Shown here: one piece after another, positions 19,386 through 37,610 of the stretch
Layout: each line of letters opens with the position of its first letter
Position numbering within the stretch: the stretch's first letter is position 1
Assembly: GCA_965153355.1 (NCBI GenBank)
Contig: OZ231128.1
Location: 21,080,001 to 21,144,000 of the forward strand
Direction: 5' to 3'
Length of the DNA: 64,000 bases
Source: Flaccisagitta enflata
Lineage: Eukaryota > Chaetognatha > Sagittoidea > Aphragmophora
Notes under the pieces: model-generated
What the model was told of the DNA's origin: nothing
What the model saw: only the letters and a program-made list of their open reading frames with translations
Databases searched by the model: none
Program-made: the position numbers and the translations under genes

Positions 19386-21348
19386 CAAACAAAAGTTGTT
19401 GTGAGTGAAGATACACTTTTGGGATAAAAGAAATCCATGGGAAATGATGAGTGAGGACCTTCTTTGAAGAAGAAAACAAAAGACTATCAAAGAAATAAGA
19501 TCTGGTGAGTGAGGACATCTATTGAGAGGAAAAAAAAACTGCAACAAACAAAAGATTGTAGTGAGTTAAGACACATTTTTGGGATAAAAAAAAATTTTCT
19601 TAGAAATGGTGAGTGAGGACATTCTTTGAAAATAAAAACAAAAGGCTATAAAAGAAAAAAGGTCTGGCGAGTGAGGACATCTATGGAGAGAAAAAAAGAC
19701 TACAACAAACAAAAGATTGTGGTGAGTGAGGACACACTTTTGAGATGAAAAAAATCCTTAGGGATAGTGAGTCAGGATATTCTTTGAACATAAAAACAAA
19801 AGGCTATTAAAGAAAAAGGGTCTGGTGAGTGACGACATCTACTGAGAGAAAAATGAGACTACTTCAAACATGAGATTGTAATGAGTGAGGACAAACTTTT
19901 TGGATAGAAAAAAATTATTAGGAAATAATGAGTGAGGACATTTTTTGAAACTAAAAACAAAAGGCTATCAAAGAAAAAGGGTCTGGTGAGTGAGGACATC
20001 TATGGAGAGAAAAAAAGACTACTACAAACAAAAAGTTGTGGTGAGTGAGGACACACTTTTGGGATAAAAAGAAATCCTTAGAAGAAGAAAACAAAAGACT
20101 ATCAAAGAAAAAAAGTCTGGTGAGTGAGGACATCTATTGAGAGAAAAAAATACTACTACAAACAAAAGATTGTGGTGAGTGAGGACACATTTTTGGGATG
20201 AAAAAAAATCCTTAGAAATGGTGAGTGAGGACATTCTTTGAAGAGAAAAACAAAAGACTATCAAAGAAAAAGGGTCTGGTGAGTGAGGACATCTATTGAG
20301 AAAAAAAAGACTACTACAAACAAAAGATAGTGGTGAGTGAGGACACACTTTTGGGATGAAAAAAAATCCTTAGAAATGGTGAGTGAGGACATTTTTTTTA
20401 GAGAAAAACAAAAGACCATCAAAGAAAAAGGGTCTGGTGAGTGAGGACATCTATTGAGAAAAAAAAAAGACTACTACAAACAAAAGAAAGTGGTGAGTGA
20501 GGACACACTTTTGGAATGAAAAAAAAATCCTTAGAAATGGTGAGTGAGGACATTCTTTTTAGAGAAAAACAAAAGACCATCAAAGAAAAAGGGTCTGGTG
20601 TGTGAGAACATCTATTGAGATAAAAAAAGACTACTACAAGCAAAAGATAGTGGTGAGTGAGGATACACTTTTGGGATGAACAAAAAATCCTTAGAAATGG
20701 TGAGTGAGGACATTCTTTTTAGAGAAAAACAAAAGACCATCAAAGGAAAAAGGGTCTGGTGAGTGAGGACATCTATTGAGAAAAAAAAAGACTACTACAA
20801 ACAAAAGATAGTGGTGAGTGAGGACACACTTTTGGGATGAAAAAAAATCCTTAGAAATGGTGAGTGAGGACATTCTTTGAAGAGAAAAACAAAAGATTAT
20901 TAAAGAAAAAGGGTCTGGTGAGTGAGGACATCTATTGAGAAAAAGAAAGCTACTACAAACGAAAGATAGTGGTGAGTGAGGACACACTTTTGGGATGAAA
21001 AAAAATCCTTAGAAATGGTGAGTGAGGACATTCTTTGAAGAGAAAAACAAAAGACTATCAAAGAAAAAGGGTCTGGTGAGTGAGGACATCTATTGAGAAA
21101 AAAAAAGACTACTACAAACAAAAGATAGTTGTGAGTGAGGACACACTTTTGGGATGAAAAAAAATCCTTAGAAATGGTGAGTGAGGACATTCTTTGAAGA
21201 GAAAAACAAAAGACAATCAAAGAAAAAGGGTCTTGTGAGTGAGGACATCTATTGAGAAAAAAAAAAGATTACTACAAACAAAGGATAGTGGTGAGTGAGG
21301 ACACACTTTTGGGATGAACAAAAAATCCTTAGAAATGGTGAGTGAGGA

Positions 21349-22656
21349 CGGCAAAAAAAAAAAAACAACAAAAATTTACCCAGGACTAAGTGGATCTTGC
21401 TTCGCTGCGATCCACAACAAGACCGGATACCCTTCCAGTATCGGTCGAAAACGGGTGGGCAGGGAAGTAAACGCTCGTTCTCTAAAAAACCTCAAATGGA
21501 AGTTTTGTTTGATTGTTTTTTGTTTGTTTTTTTTTTTCATTGGGATGTGGACTTTGTGCGTAGATGAATGAGCTTTCTCTGCGTTCTCAAATTTTGTTGT
21601 TTCTGTTTTGGGAAAATTTATTGGGGGGGCGGGGGTTGTCATTGAGGAAAGGCGGGATGAGATAAGCTGGGAGTACAAAGCCAATGAGGCAATTAGTTTG
21701 GCTAGAGATATATCCCGCGAAAGTGAGTCCCCTCACAGCTGTTTCAGCGGCAACTTACAATTCAACAACACAGCAGTGACAGTGATGATTTCGAATTTGC
21801 GATGGTGGAAGAAAATACAACAAAGAGGCAAGGATATGGCAAGAAATTGGGGAGGGGGCGGCAGCGAAGTACCCTCACTGAAAGTTTAACCCCGCCAAGC
21901 CGATCGTTTATATTTGGCTCATATCAAAGAATCTCAATGTTTCTTTGGCAATGAGTCAAGTTGAATATGATTTGGTCCATTTTCCAAGCTCTAAAAAGCC
22001 TTAGTTGCGGTTTACTTTTCCTCATCTTTTTCCTTGCCTTGCATTTGCCAATCCTCATCCTCATCCTAGTTTGTGACAGGCATGCATGTGTTAGATGTGT
22101 TGGATGTGTTGGAGTGAAAGTCCCAGCCTTGAACCTATTAAAACAATTGTGACCGTACATGTTTGCATGTTCACCAAGTTTGGTATAAATCAATGTTTGC
22201 TTATTTCTGACCTTTTTTGAGGAAGCCACATGACCAGGAGAGGGGCGCTATGAAGGCTATCCTGTGGCTCCGCCCGATTCCCAAATGCTTACTGTAGAAA
22301 GTTTGAAAAGACTTAACTCGTTTTCAGATGCGTCCTTGCATCTCTATGAGAGGGTATGTCCGTCGATCCGTCCGTCCGTCTGTCCGTCTGTCCGTTACGC
22401 CTCCTTGAAAATTGCAGTTTTTTACACTTTTCAGCCGCAAGGATGTCACGTATCAAGTTGTTATCATATTTTGAAATCCTCTTTTGATATTTTGTCTGTA
22501 GTATGTTTGTCCAAATCTAGCGCCTAAGTCAATACATGCAGAGATACAGTCAGGACGCATCGTTGCCTGATCGGGCTTTTTTAAATCTAGAGCACACCGC
22601 GCCATCACTGAACTAAACCCGTGTGATCGTTAATTGTAGAAACTGATGAGGCCTTT
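21349..22656. other. No gene recognised; repeat fragments
   Basis: Right flank of the satellite. At about 21408-21480 there is a minus-strand fragment related to the dispersed GTCGCG family (GACCGGATACCC). A GTCCGTCC tract lies at 22360-22400, and a pair GATGCGTCCTTGCATC / CAGTCAGGACGCATCG at about 22327 and 22548. No convincing exon. Confidence 0.4.
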
Positions 22657-23015
22657 AAGTCGCGGTGCACACGAGCAGCAAATTTGTTAAGTCATTTTGC
22701 GTAAAATTCTTAATCTTTCTTGGAATGCAGAAATTTGCATTTCTAAGAATTTTTGCATTTAGAGACAGATTAAGAATTTCACCTAAGACAAGTAAAAAAT
22801 GAGGGCTAATCTTATCCTATTTTTCTCAATTTTTCCAACTGATTTTCTACACATAAATGATTTTAAATGCAAATTAATCAATAACCTATACTGAAAATAT
22901 TATTTCCTTTAAAATTGTAAATTTTAAATTGTAAATGCTAAATTAATTATTTTAATTTTTTTTTCTAGAATAAAATTTGACCGTGGAAATTGCCCCTTTG
23001 TGTGCACCTTGACTT
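22657..23015. mobile_element. Imperfect TIR element (MITE family M), copy 1
   Basis: Ends AAGTCGCGGTGCACACGAG and TGTGTGCACCTTGACTT are imperfect inverted repeats. The interior contains a hairpin built on AATTCTTAATC and TTTGCATTT. Related copies are at about 42670-43285 and 60152-60762. Confidence 0.55.
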
Positions 23016-23734
23016 AAAGAATCATTAAAGATAAATTTGTCCGTCTATCTTGAAAACTGTATTTCACCCTCTCGCTCTCTCACCCTTTTACCCCCTTACC
23101 CTCTCCCAACATTATGTATTCCTAACCACAATTCTTAGATCGAAAAAAACCCTCTCCTTTAAGTGAAACTTACTAGACAACTTAATCTCTTTTAGTTTCT
23201 ACGTGTGACCCCCAATGTCTTTGAAATCAAGTCAATCTGTCTATCCTTCCATTGGTCACAATTTCAATCAACCCGAACCATCGATACACTGTTTATCATT
23301 TTAAGTGCTTGTTGGCTTTCATCATTTCATCTGATCAGCTGAATTTGACACAGGGCATGAAAATTAAGTCTGCCATATATGCAATACTGTCCATCCTCAA
23401 CTTTCTTTCGCTTTGATTCTCTTTTACTGTAAATTTTTTTTCATTCTCTAAATTTTTTTCATTGTTACTTTCTACAACTTCAACTTTCCTTCACTCTAAC
23501 TTCCTTCCACTCATAACTTTTTTTTTATTCTAACTTTTTAGGTGTGACAAAGTACCTCTATAACTGGCTGTCCGTTGGTTGGTTGGTTGGTCGGTTGGTC
23601 GGTTGGTTGGTTGGTAACACATTCATTCGACGATCCACATGTTGCACCTAATGGCCTACTTGGCTTTGTTTTGATTATAACTTTCTTTAATTCTGACTTT
23701 CTGTGATTCCAACTTGCTTTAACTCTAACTTTTT

Positions 23735-23938
23735 AGTCGCGTGCTACGCGACTACACCCCACTATGTTGGGCTGTCGGTCGGTTGGTTGGTTGGTTGGTT
23801 GGTCAGTTGGTCCCCTTTTTACTTTTTGGCGTTTTTGAGCTTTTTGAGCATACTGCTTCTGCCCAGATACCCTTGTGAGCTTCTTCAGCACTGCTCCTGC
23901 CCACCCACATCCGACTTGGGTACATGGGTAGCCGTGTA
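23735..23938 (+). repeat. GTCGCG dispersed repeat, interrupted copy
   Basis: Begins TTTTTAGTCGCG with an ACGCGACTACACC partner, then a GGTTGGTT tract, TTTGAGC, CTGCCCACC, and ends at GTAGCCGTGTACA where the fold-back element is inserted; the expected GGCCTTGTTTT end resumes at 26579. Other copies are at 33334 (minus), 53348 and 60231. Confidence 0.6.
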
Positions 23939-26573
23939 CACTAGGGCCAACGCTTTTTGCACTGTTATGAGCTGGTACTCATTCCTGTGAATTTTTTGCA
24001 CATACCACATCTACACTATTGAAAACTAACCATTATAGGACTTTTTAGGCTGATTTAGAGGGGGCAGATTTGATATTTTGACCGGAATTAAGCGGTGGTG
24101 GTGGTCCATTCTTGTTTTTTAGGTCATTTTGAACTCAAAATCGGGCCACTTTGCCTAAGAAAAATGACAAAAAATCCATGAGATTATAAAACTAGAGCTC
24201 AAGATCTAACCAGTGGTGCAATCCGCATGTTTCTATCATTTTTTGTGTAGATTTGAGAGCATTTCAAAGATGAAAGGGTGTGAATGGAAAATTGCAGCTT
24301 CAATTTCAGTGGCAATTTTGACAATTTTCACAAATTTCAATATTTCGTGGCTTTGGATGAACCAATCTGTACAAAATTGGTGATCAAATTGAAGAGTTTT
24401 TCCTGTTCTATCTGATGGTACAAAGTTTTTTGATCGATATTCCCCCCAGAAAATTTTAAAGACTGTAGAAGCAGGTGCAAAAAAGTCGATTTTTTTGCAA
24501 ATTGGCCAATTTTGGATAAAGAATTAGGCCACTTCCGATTCATAAAAAGACTTAAAATCCATGAGCAAAATAAAGTACTGCTCAGGAGTTAACCAGTGGT
24601 GCAATTGGCATGTCAATACGTTTTTGCATTTAGATTTTATAGAACTTCAAAGGTCAAAGGGTATGTCAAAATGACTGTTTTTGGGTGTTTTGGCCAGTTT
24701 GGCCTCAATTTTGGGCCTTTTTGGCATGGAAATCAATGAAAAAATCCATGAGATTGTAAAACTAGAGCTCAAGAGCTGGCCAGTGGTGCAATCCGCATGT
24801 TTTCATCTTTATCCGTTGAGATTTGAGAGCATTTCAAAAATGGAAGGGTATGTAGGTCAAAATGCAGCTTTAACTACAGTGGCAGTTTTGAAATTTTTTA
24901 CAAATTTCAATATTTCGCGGCTTTGGATGGACCAATCTGCATAAAATTGGTGATCCAATTGAAGATTTTTACTTCTTCTAGCTGATGGTAAAGAAATTTT
25001 AGATCGATAATCCCCCAAAAAATGTTTAGAGACTGTAGAAGCTGGTGCGAAAAAGTCAATTTTTTTGTAAATTGGACAATTTTGAATGAAAAATTCAAAC
25101 ACATCCAATTTTAAAAATGACCTAAAATCCATGAGCAAAATAAAGTACTGCTCAAGAGCTAACCAGTGGTGCAATTGGCGTGTCAATATGTTTTTGCATT
25201 TAGTTTTTATAGAACTTTAAAGAATGAAGGGTATGTCAAAACAACATTTTTTCAGTATTTTAGCCATCATTTTAACATACCTTTTGATCGTTGTAGTTCT
25301 ATAAAATTTAAATGCAAAAACATATTGACACGCCAATTGCACCGCTGGTTAGCTCTTGAGCAGTACTTTATTTTGCTCATGGGTTTTAGGTCTCTTTTTA
25401 AATTGGAAGTGGTTGAATTTTTCATCCAAAATTGCCCAATCTCCAAAAAAGATCAACTTTTTTGCACCATCTTTTACAGTCTCTTAAATTATTTGGGGGG
25501 AATATGGATCGAAATTTTTTTTACCATCAGCTAGAACAGGAAAAACTCTTCGATTTAATCACCAAATTTATGCAGATTGGTCCATCCAAAGCCGCAAAAT
25601 ATTGAAATTTGTAAAAAATATCAAAACTGCCACTGTAGTTAAAGCCGCATTTTGACCTTCCTTCCCTTCCATCTTTGAACTGCTATCAAATCTTAACGAA
25701 TAAAGATGATAACATGCGGATTGCACCACTTGTTAGCCCTTGAGCTCTAGTTTTACAATCTCATGGATTGTTTCATTGATTTCCATGATAAAAAGGCCCA
25801 AAATTGAGGCCAAACTGGCTTAAACACCCAAAAACTGTCATTTTGACATACCCTTCAATCTTTGAAGTTCTATCAAATCTAGATGCAAAAACGTATTGAC
25901 ACGCCGATTGCACCACTGGTTAGCTCCTGAGCAGTACTTCATTTTGCCCATGGATTTTAAATCTTTTTAAGAATTGGAAGTGGCCTAAATTTTCATCCAA
26001 AATTGGCCAATTTGCAAAAAAATCGACTTTTTTGTACCTGCTTCTACAGTCTCTAAAATTTTTTTGGGGGAATATCGATCAAAATTTTTTTTACCATCAG
26101 CTAGAATAGGAAAAACTCTTCAATTTGATCACCAATTTTATGCAGATTGGTTCATCCAAAGCCGCGAAATATAGAAATTTGTGAAAAATATCAAAATTGC
26201 CACTGAAATTGAAACTGCGATTTTCCATTCACACTCTTTCATCTTTGAAATGCTCTCAAATCTAAACAAAAAGTAATAGAAACATGCGGATTGCACCACT
26301 GGTTAGATCTTGAGCTCTAGTTTTACAATCTCCTAGATTTTTTGTCATTTTTCTTAGGCAAAGTGGCCCGATTTTGAGTTCAAAATGACCTAAAAAACAA
26401 GAATGACCCACCACCACTGCTTAATTCAGGTCAAAATATCAAATCCGCCCCCTCTAAATCAGCCTAAAAAGTCCTATAATGGTTAGTTTTCAATAGTGTA
26501 GATGTGGTATGTGCAAAAAATTCACAGGAATGGGTACCAGCTCATAACAGTGCAAAAATCGTTGGCCCTAGTG
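23939..26573. mobile_element. 2.6-kb fold-back element
   Basis: Two arms of about 1.3 kb are inverted copies around a centre near 25256. The ends are CACTAGGGCCAACG and its complement, flanked by TGTA and TACA, so the target duplication is TA or TGTACA depending on where the ends are drawn. Each arm itself contains two diverged direct copies of a unit of about 550 bp (24168-24700 and 24740-25240 in the left arm), so the unit occurs four times. No transposase frame is seen. It is inserted near the end of a GTCGCG repeat. Confidence 0.8.
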
Positions 26574-27237
26574 TACATGGCCTTGTTTTGATTCCAACTT
26601 GCTTTGATTCTAACTTCCTCTGATTCCAACTTGCTTTAATTTCAACTTTCTGTGATTCTAACTTACTTTGATTCTAACTTTCTGTGATTCTAACTTGCTT
26701 TGATTCTAACTTTCTCTTTTCTAACTTTCTTTGATTCCAACGTGCTTTGATTTTAACTTTCTGTAATTCTAACTTTCTCGAATTCTAACTTTCTTTAACT
26801 TTACAGTCAGTGAACAAAACACTATAGGTATGTATATCATACCACTAGCTTCGATCCAACATACTGCTCAAAAACTAGATATTGTACGCGACAATCAGTT
26901 GCTCAAGTTACAGCCGGCTGTAACAAACAAAAGGTTGTTAGAATTACAGCCGGCTGTAATGCTACAATTTTGTAACGAGTGTTTTCTAAACATTTGTAAG
27001 AGTTTTATCCGGTCGTTTTCATGGCATTCTGTGCCTTGATCTTTTTTGCAAACAAATCTCCCCCATGCGTTTTTAAGAAATCTATGATTAGAAAAGTCTG
27101 CCAAAAAAAAAGAAATAAAAAAAAGCACAAGAAAAGCTTACCGTAGGTACTGTCCACAATATTTTTTCATTCATTCTTCTGTTTAAAAATGAAAAAAACA
27201 TTTAACCTGATCATTTGTGAAAATGTAGGGTAATACC
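26574..27237. other. Repeat remnant and paired palindromes, no gene
   Basis: 26590-26800 is a tandem of GATTCTAACTT/GATTCCAACTTGCTTT variants. Two identical 16-bp palindromes TTACAGCCGGCTGTAA lie at 26908-26923 and 26944-26959. Nothing else recognised. Confidence 0.6.
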
Positions 27238-27364
27238 CAGCCCTGATTTTAGAGCCCACCTTTTTGCTGTCGGGCCCGCAAGTTTTTCTCATATTTGGCT
27301 CAATATTTTTCATTGATGCTGAAGTGGTATATAGATTTTTTTGTATCACTTTTTTTTTTCCTTC

Positions 27365-27440
<76 letters not shown>

Positions 27441-28722
27441 TTTTTTTTTTTGTCTTTTTCCTTTCTTTTTTCTTTTCTATCTTTTTCTTGTTCCTGTATA
27501 ATTGTTTATTCGCTCCTTTCTTCTTTCTTTTTCTCTTTCTTTCTTTACTAGAAACATAGATTTTTTGCCAGCAACCCTGCTAGGGACGAGTTCCTTTTGA
27601 ACACAGGGGGACTTCCATTTTTATTTGTCACTCCTTTTGTTTATTTATTCCCCCCCCTTTCAGGCTTCAAATCATGCCCCTCAGGCCGGGTATCGCAAAG
27701 TACATTTCTCTTTTGAGTAACTAGTGTTTTTCTTTCCTTCTTTGCTTCTTTACTTTCTTCCTATCTAAATTTCTTTCTTTTTCTTTCAACCTTTCTTTTT
27801 TTCTTACTTTCTTTCTTTCATTTATCCTCTTTCTTTTATCCTTCCTTTCTTTTTTTCCTTTCTTCCTTTCTTCCTTTCTTTCTTTCTTTCTTTATTTTCT
27901 CTTTTCCTTTCCTTTCCTTCTTTCCTTTCTTGCTTTCCTCTTTTTTCTATTTTCTCTCCTTTCTCAACTTCATCTCTCTCTCTCTCTCTCTCTTTTCGGA
28001 CTGTAGTTTTGTCGGGCCCGCTGTTTTTCTGTCGGGCCCACTAAATTTGATGGGAGCGTGCCCGACTGGCCCGCTCAAAAAAATCACTAAGATCAGGGCT
28101 GGTAATAACACATGCGCCACATTTAGGCGGAAAATGATCTACTCAGCGAGGATTGGGTCTTATTATTGCCGTTTAAAGCAAAAGAAAATCTCCACAATTG
28201 AATGGAGAAAGTATATTACCTAAATTTAGGTCACCTTAGTCTTAAACAAGGACATAAAGATGTCCTACAAATGTAAGAAGTGGTGTTTTGTATTTAATCC
28301 CGCATAAGCTGCATATAAAAAAGTGAATTTCTGCATTTTTTATTCTCTGTCTGTTTATCCAGTATTGAGCTTTTTTGGGGCCAAAAATTGTTCAATATTT
28401 GATCCAATTACTCTGAAATACTCATGTGCATGATCGGCAGTCAATTTTGGTCACTCTCTGTTACTCTGGGTCCTGTAAAAGTCTTTTAAAGATGACCCAT
28501 TTCAATTGATTTAAAAGCGGGAAAAATCAGCAATATTTTGATATTGAAATTTCATCATCTTGCCTGTAATACCCCATTTATGAAATGAATTATGATTGAA
28601 TCATGACACTAAATGAAAATTCTACTAAAAAACTACCTCCAGTTCAGATTTCATGCCACAGGAGTAGTATTTACTAGGTATGTTCCCACATTTTCCGCCT
28701 AAATGTGGCACATGTGTTACCC
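27228..28722. mobile_element. TIR element split by a hAT-like insertion
   Basis: Outer ends GGGTAATA...ACACATGCGCCACATTTAG (left, split at 27238) and its complement at about 28689-28722 form inverted repeats of about 36 bp. Without the insertion the element is about 630 bp. No coding sequence recognised. Confidence 0.5.
27238..28101. mobile_element. hAT-like non-autonomous element
   Basis: Ends CAGCCCTGATTTTAG and CTAAGATCAGGGCTG are inverted; flanking 8-mers GTAATACC (27230-27237) and GTAATAAC (28102-28109) match at 7 of 8 positions, as expected for a hAT target duplication. The interior is mostly a TTTC microsatellite (27363-27440) and pyrimidine-rich DNA, with GTCGGGCCCG repeated near both ends. 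Confidence 0.6.
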
Positions 28723-31105
28723 CAATTCTAAGCTCTTGCAGTGAAACGATCTCTTGCTCATGCCACTGGTTGTTGCATATAATATTTTGTTTACTTTCAG
28801 CATGTTGGATCAAAACCAACGGTATGATCGGGAAAAAAGTTGAAGTCAGTCTTCGACTTTTTGACATATTCGAGAGGAACAGGGTTTTCATTTTCTTATA
28901 CAAAAGTTGGGAATCTCATCCAGCTGATTGAGGCCTCCAATGAAATTTATAGGCTAAGTGAATTTGATGAATCTCTTTCATTTGGCACCAAGCAGAATTC
29001 TCTACAACAAATATTTTTTGCGCTATGATTTTTTAAATATTTTATTACGTAAAATTCAAATTAAATTTTTTTTTTATTTTTTTACAATTTTGTGTAAGAT
29101 CATTAAAGAAGTGTCTATGTGTTTGTTTGAGCATGCAAATACAAGAAAACATGTTTATGAGCACAGCTGCTCATCTCTGAGGGCGTTTTTGAGCATTTTA
29201 GCTCATTTAGCTCACTTAGCTCAGTCTTTTCTTTCTGATTTCAAATGCAATAAATGGATTAATATTTTAATACATTTCTAAGCAAGCAAATACAAAAAAT
29301 CATGTCAGTGAGTAGAGCCGCTCATCTGTGAGGTAGTTTTTTAGTGTTCTAGCTCATTTAGCTCATTTAGCTTGCTCTTTTTCTTTGATCTTTAATAGGA
29401 TGAATGAATTAATGTTTTGATTTGAGCATGCAAAAAAACATGGCAGTGAGCAGAGCTGGTTGTCTGGTTGAATTTTTGTAATATTTTAGCTCATCTAGCT
29501 CATTTGGCTCAGTCCTATTTTTCTCTGATTTTCAGTAAAATCAATACATACAATTGCTCTTGATTTGATCTAAAAACAAATAAAAAAGATTGCAGTGACA
29601 AAAACTTGGCTAAAAGTGACCGATGCTTTCAACTTTTTTCCTCACGGCGACAGCTGCCATTACTGGTATATATATACCTATTATGTTTTGTCCGCTGACT
29701 GTTTATCTTTCTTTAACGCCACTCTTCACTTTAATTTTTTTCCCACCACTCTCTCTTATTCTGTAGGGTTTTTTGTCATCACCCTCAAACCCTAAAAACC
29801 GTCAAAAAATAACGATTCAATTCCACGACTTTTTTTTTTCATTTCTTGGCTGAGGTTAAGAATTTATTAGGCGGATTTCATCCCCACTCTCTTTGTCGTT
29901 CAGCACGATGACGAAAGCGACGACGACAACGACGACAACGACAACGACAACGACGACAACGACGTTGACGTCGACAATAACGACATAAACAACAAGGACG
30001 ATGACAATAACAACGACAAGGACAACGACGAAGACAGCAATTGAAACGATGGCACTTCGATTCCCAAAAAGCTAAAAGCTTAATGCTAGAGACGTCCTAG
30101 AGGAGAGGATATAATGTTTAAAAAAGAAAACTTTTTTCTTCTTCCCCGCCTCTAAACCTCCCCCCCTTCTCCCCTCTCGCTCCACCTCCTCTTTTTTCAG
30201 CCTTTAATGTATTTTAAGAGTTTTTGTGGTATTTTGCGTTGATCCCTCCTTTTCTTTTCACTGCGCATTGTGCTAAACTGGCAATGAAGTTCTCGAGCCA
30301 TGGTAATGGAAAATCACGCAAAGTTGCCTTCCGAACCAGGTTTTTTTTTCTGTTGCCTTTTCTGATCTTTGACTCAATAGCTCGCGTCCTTGTAGTCTCT
30401 TTATGCGATGGTTGGTCGGTCGGTGCGTCCATCCGTTAAGCTGTTGTTTGATGTCATTTTGATTTTGTTTGTCGCTCCTTGAACGACGTGTCTTTCTGAA
30501 ATGCAAGACTTCGTTTCATTGAACCCTGACTTTTGCATTATGTAGCAATTACCCTTATAGGAAGAACGCTTCCTCCTTTCGCAAGAATTCTTACTGTTCA
30601 AAGCAAAAAAGTTCTTTCATTCGTTCATTTCCAAAGTGAATCTTCTTTCTTCGTTCCACAAATCTCAGTTCCACCACGATTCTTTTCCTTTGTGTGGAAT
30701 CATTTGGGGGTGAAACGCCTCCCCCCCCAATTCCAATGATTGAATGATGGTCATACCTTCCCCTTTCTTCCTGACTCTCCCTTGTCTTCCTTTCCATTCC
30801 ATCATCCAAAACTGAAGTACATTAGTAAATAAACAAGGCCGGATACACTGGTCGATAAAGTGCGCCAGACGTTTTTCACTTGAGTGTGTGTGACCGACAG
30901 ACCGATGGACGGTGCCTTATATGGTGATGCACCCAAAAAAAGCTAGGACTGTTCTCTTATGGAAATGGGAGGCGGGGTAGGGGAAGGGTTTCTAAAAAAA
31001 AAGAAAAATTGAATAAAGACTGAAGCCATGAAGAGCACTCTTAAACTAAAAGCCGATTCCAATCTCTTTTCTCCTTCCCCACTTACCCCCCCCAAAAAAA
31101 AATCC

Positions 31106-31185
<80 letters not shown>

Positions 31186-31205
31186 ACAACAACCCAACAC
31201 TGCAG
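28723..31205. other. No gene recognised; diverged tandem and simple repeats
   Basis: 29150-29520 holds about three diverged copies of a roughly 150-bp unit with TTTAGCTCATTTAGCTCA and AGCAAGCAAATACAAAAAA-type motifs. 29905-30045 is a GACAAC/GACGAC simple repeat. A CAA repeat runs 31108-31190 up to the membrane-protein exon. Upstream exons of that gene are not recognisable here. Confidence 0.5.
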
Positions 31206-36236
<5,031 letters not shown>

Positions 36237-36558
36237 TATCATTATGTTGTCGTATTGACTAGACTGACTCGACATGCATGTATCTTAGTCCCACGCTAAG
36301 CTACGGGCATTCTGATGCATCATTATGCATAATTGTAATAATTAAAAGGATAGGCTAGTCAACCATCTCGCGATACCATATTTTTTTCTCTGAAAATATG
36401 GTATTTATCAATCAAATTGCTTTAAAATCAGTCGAAAAAAAAATTGCTTGATTTCCTCATTCTCTCTCACGCTCAAAAGGTTAATTCTCTTTTTTTGTAG
36501 CTCCAATATCAAATGACGATAGTCATGTGTTCCTTTGGCAATCATAATCACTTGAAGT

Positions 36559-36647
<89 letters not shown>

Positions 36648-37278
36648 AGAGAGACACACAGAGACAGACAGAGAGACAGAGAGACAGACATACAGACACG
36701 GACAGAGAGAGAGCAAGATAGGTAAAGAGATGAACCTATTGACTGAGATTCAAACAGAATGAAAGACTAACAAATAGACCTAAAGATAGTTAGTTATACG
36801 GAAAAAAGACTGTTTACATTTATTGTACACAATTAATGAGACAAAAACAAATGAAAGGACGGTATGGATTAAACAGAAGTAAAATCCCTCTCCTTGTGAA
36901 AATGATTATCTTTAAAATGACCCCCCTATCATGTTCTCCCACGAAACGATAAAAAAGAAAAGAATAGCAGATTTTATAGTTGTTCAAGATGGGAAGATCT
37001 CTGAATAACCTACCATACGAACATATGGTTTAGGGATGAGCTGGCCCTATCCATATCGTTCTTTGGTACATTACCATTTGTTTTGTTATCTGTTTAACAG
37101 AAACCTTGTTTTCTTTCTGTTAAGATATGGGGGAAATAGATTTGTATCATTTTATCAGTTTGTATCATTTCGTTATTACTCTTCTTATCTTTTTAAAGTT
37201 ATTCCTTGCCTTCTCTCCCGTACAATAAATGCCTTTTCCTTCATTCTATATCAAATATTGTAAATAGATTTTTTAACC

Positions 37279-37319
<41 letters not shown>

Positions 37320-37400
37320 CTACAACCACCAAGACCGCCACCATTCTGATGAGAGAGAGACCCAGACACACATACACAAAGATACACAGACACACACACA

Positions 37401-37491
<91 letters not shown>

Positions 37492-37590
37492 CCATATACA
37501 CACAGAAAGACAAACAAATACATTTGGAGGCAAACGGACAAAACAGGTAGCAAAAAGAATAGGTTTCGGTTTCCAATAGTCAGCCCCTGA
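36237..37590. other. 3' flank of membrane-protein gene; microsatellites
   Basis: Possible AATAATTAAAAGG-type polyadenylation context near 36330. GA repeat 36560-36645, AAC repeat 37280-37320 and CA repeat 37395-37490. No exon recognised. Confidence 0.5.
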
Positions 37591-37610
37591 ATGATTCCTT
37601 TGGCAGCTCT

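Larger units (their letters stand above)
12561..21348. repeat. Satellite array interrupted by mobile elements
   Basis: Remaining satellite segments are 12561-12677, 14274-14829, about 15645-16059, 17659-17796 and 19386-21348. In the best-preserved part the higher-order unit is 158 bp (for example 20823 to 20981) made of three sub-units of about 52 bp, each containing GGTGAGTGAGGACA followed by an A-rich stretch with ACAAAAGA. Left segments are more diverged than 20.0-21.3 kb, as expected for array edges. The array is the insertion target of the elements inside it. Long minus-strand frames across the array are a by-product of repetition. Confidence 0.9.

Noticed and set aside
19951-21220. Several minus-strand frames of 60-108 codons rich in CPHSP and SLIVFCF
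   Set aside because: They are translations of the 158-bp satellite; frames shift between copies and nothing marks a gene.
12561-21348. Possible CRISPR-like array because of regular repeats
   Set aside because: Unit length, absence of unique spacers and animal context show satellite DNA.
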